The notes under the pieces: model-generated
Database searches by the model: none
What the model was told of the DNA's origin: nothing
The model's input: only the letters and a program-made list of their open reading frames with translations
Program-made: the position numbers and the translations under genes
Origin: Hymenopellis radicata
Lineage: Eukaryota; Basidiomycota; Agaricomycetes; Agaricales; Physalacriaceae
Direction: 5' to 3'
Assembly (NCBI GenBank): GCA_015501595.1
Contig: JADNRX010000625.1
Span: 1-28,972, forward strand
DNA: 28,972 nucleotides
Shown here: in pieces, positions 28,899 through 28,972 of the stretch
Layout: every line of letters begins with the position of its first letter
Position numbering within the stretch: the first letter of the stretch is position 1

Positions 28899-28972
28899 GT
28901 TCTCTCTTCCTGCAATGCATCTGGAGAATTGGAGCTATTATTTCGACAAAAGTCGAATCTTTGGTGCGTTTG

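Noticed and set aside
22641..28972. Transposon or retroelement remnants
   Set aside because: No reverse transcriptase, integrase or transposase motif, and no terminal repeats or target-site duplications were found on reading both strands.
28420..28972. Window-edge gene
   Set aside because: No exon-like frame or domain is readable up to the right end.

Overview
This window reads as nuclear DNA of a filamentous basidiomycete, most likely an Agaricomycete. Introns are many and short (about 42-65 nt), almost all GT-AG with CTNAN-like branch sites. It carries a large single-exon F-box family of a type common in mushrooms, an alpha-ketoglutarate xanthine dioxygenase, a monocarboxylate-type MFS transporter and a class II tRNA-Ser with a 9-nt intron. 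There are no operons and no phage or bacterial features.

Left end (1-3.1 kb): a decayed phosphate-transporter relic on the minus strand, a partial C2H2 zinc-finger exon preceded by a 39-bp coding repeat, then mostly non-coding DNA ending in a 24-bp repeat and a 22-bp minisatellite of about 20 units.

Central block (3.1-18.4 kb): an F-box gene cluster. Four intact paralogues (3170-4783 minus, 10251-11900 plus, 13836-15494 plus, 16786-18429 minus) and one broken copy (12754-13230) are interleaved with unrelated genes: MSH6 (27 exons by my reconstruction, 1234 codons plus stop), a small conserved fungal gene, tRNA-Ser(UGA) and a protein kinase. Duplication includes the promoters. Similarity between copies is patchy, which suggests repeated duplication with gene conversion.

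Right block (18.4-28.97 kb): a truncated aminoglycoside-phosphotransferase-like gene, a 15-exon MFS transporter, a poorly understood 2.5 kb with a dispersed repeat, a xanthine dioxygenase (xanA type) with two single-base frameshifts, its TATA box and an 11-bp telomere-like repeat upstream, and then about 1.8 kb with no recognisable gene.

The genes do not form one pathway. MSH6 is housekeeping mismatch repair and xanA is purine catabolism. The F-box copies would act as substrate receptors for SCF ubiquitin ligases. I did not find a convincing new biological system. The most informative things here are the F-box cluster dynamics, the MSH6 gene structure (a 13-nt exon inside the Walker A motif and a GC-AG intron), the xanA frameshifts and several structured repeats. 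Exon boundaries are my own reading of splice signals and protein-family similarity; none was tested against transcripts.
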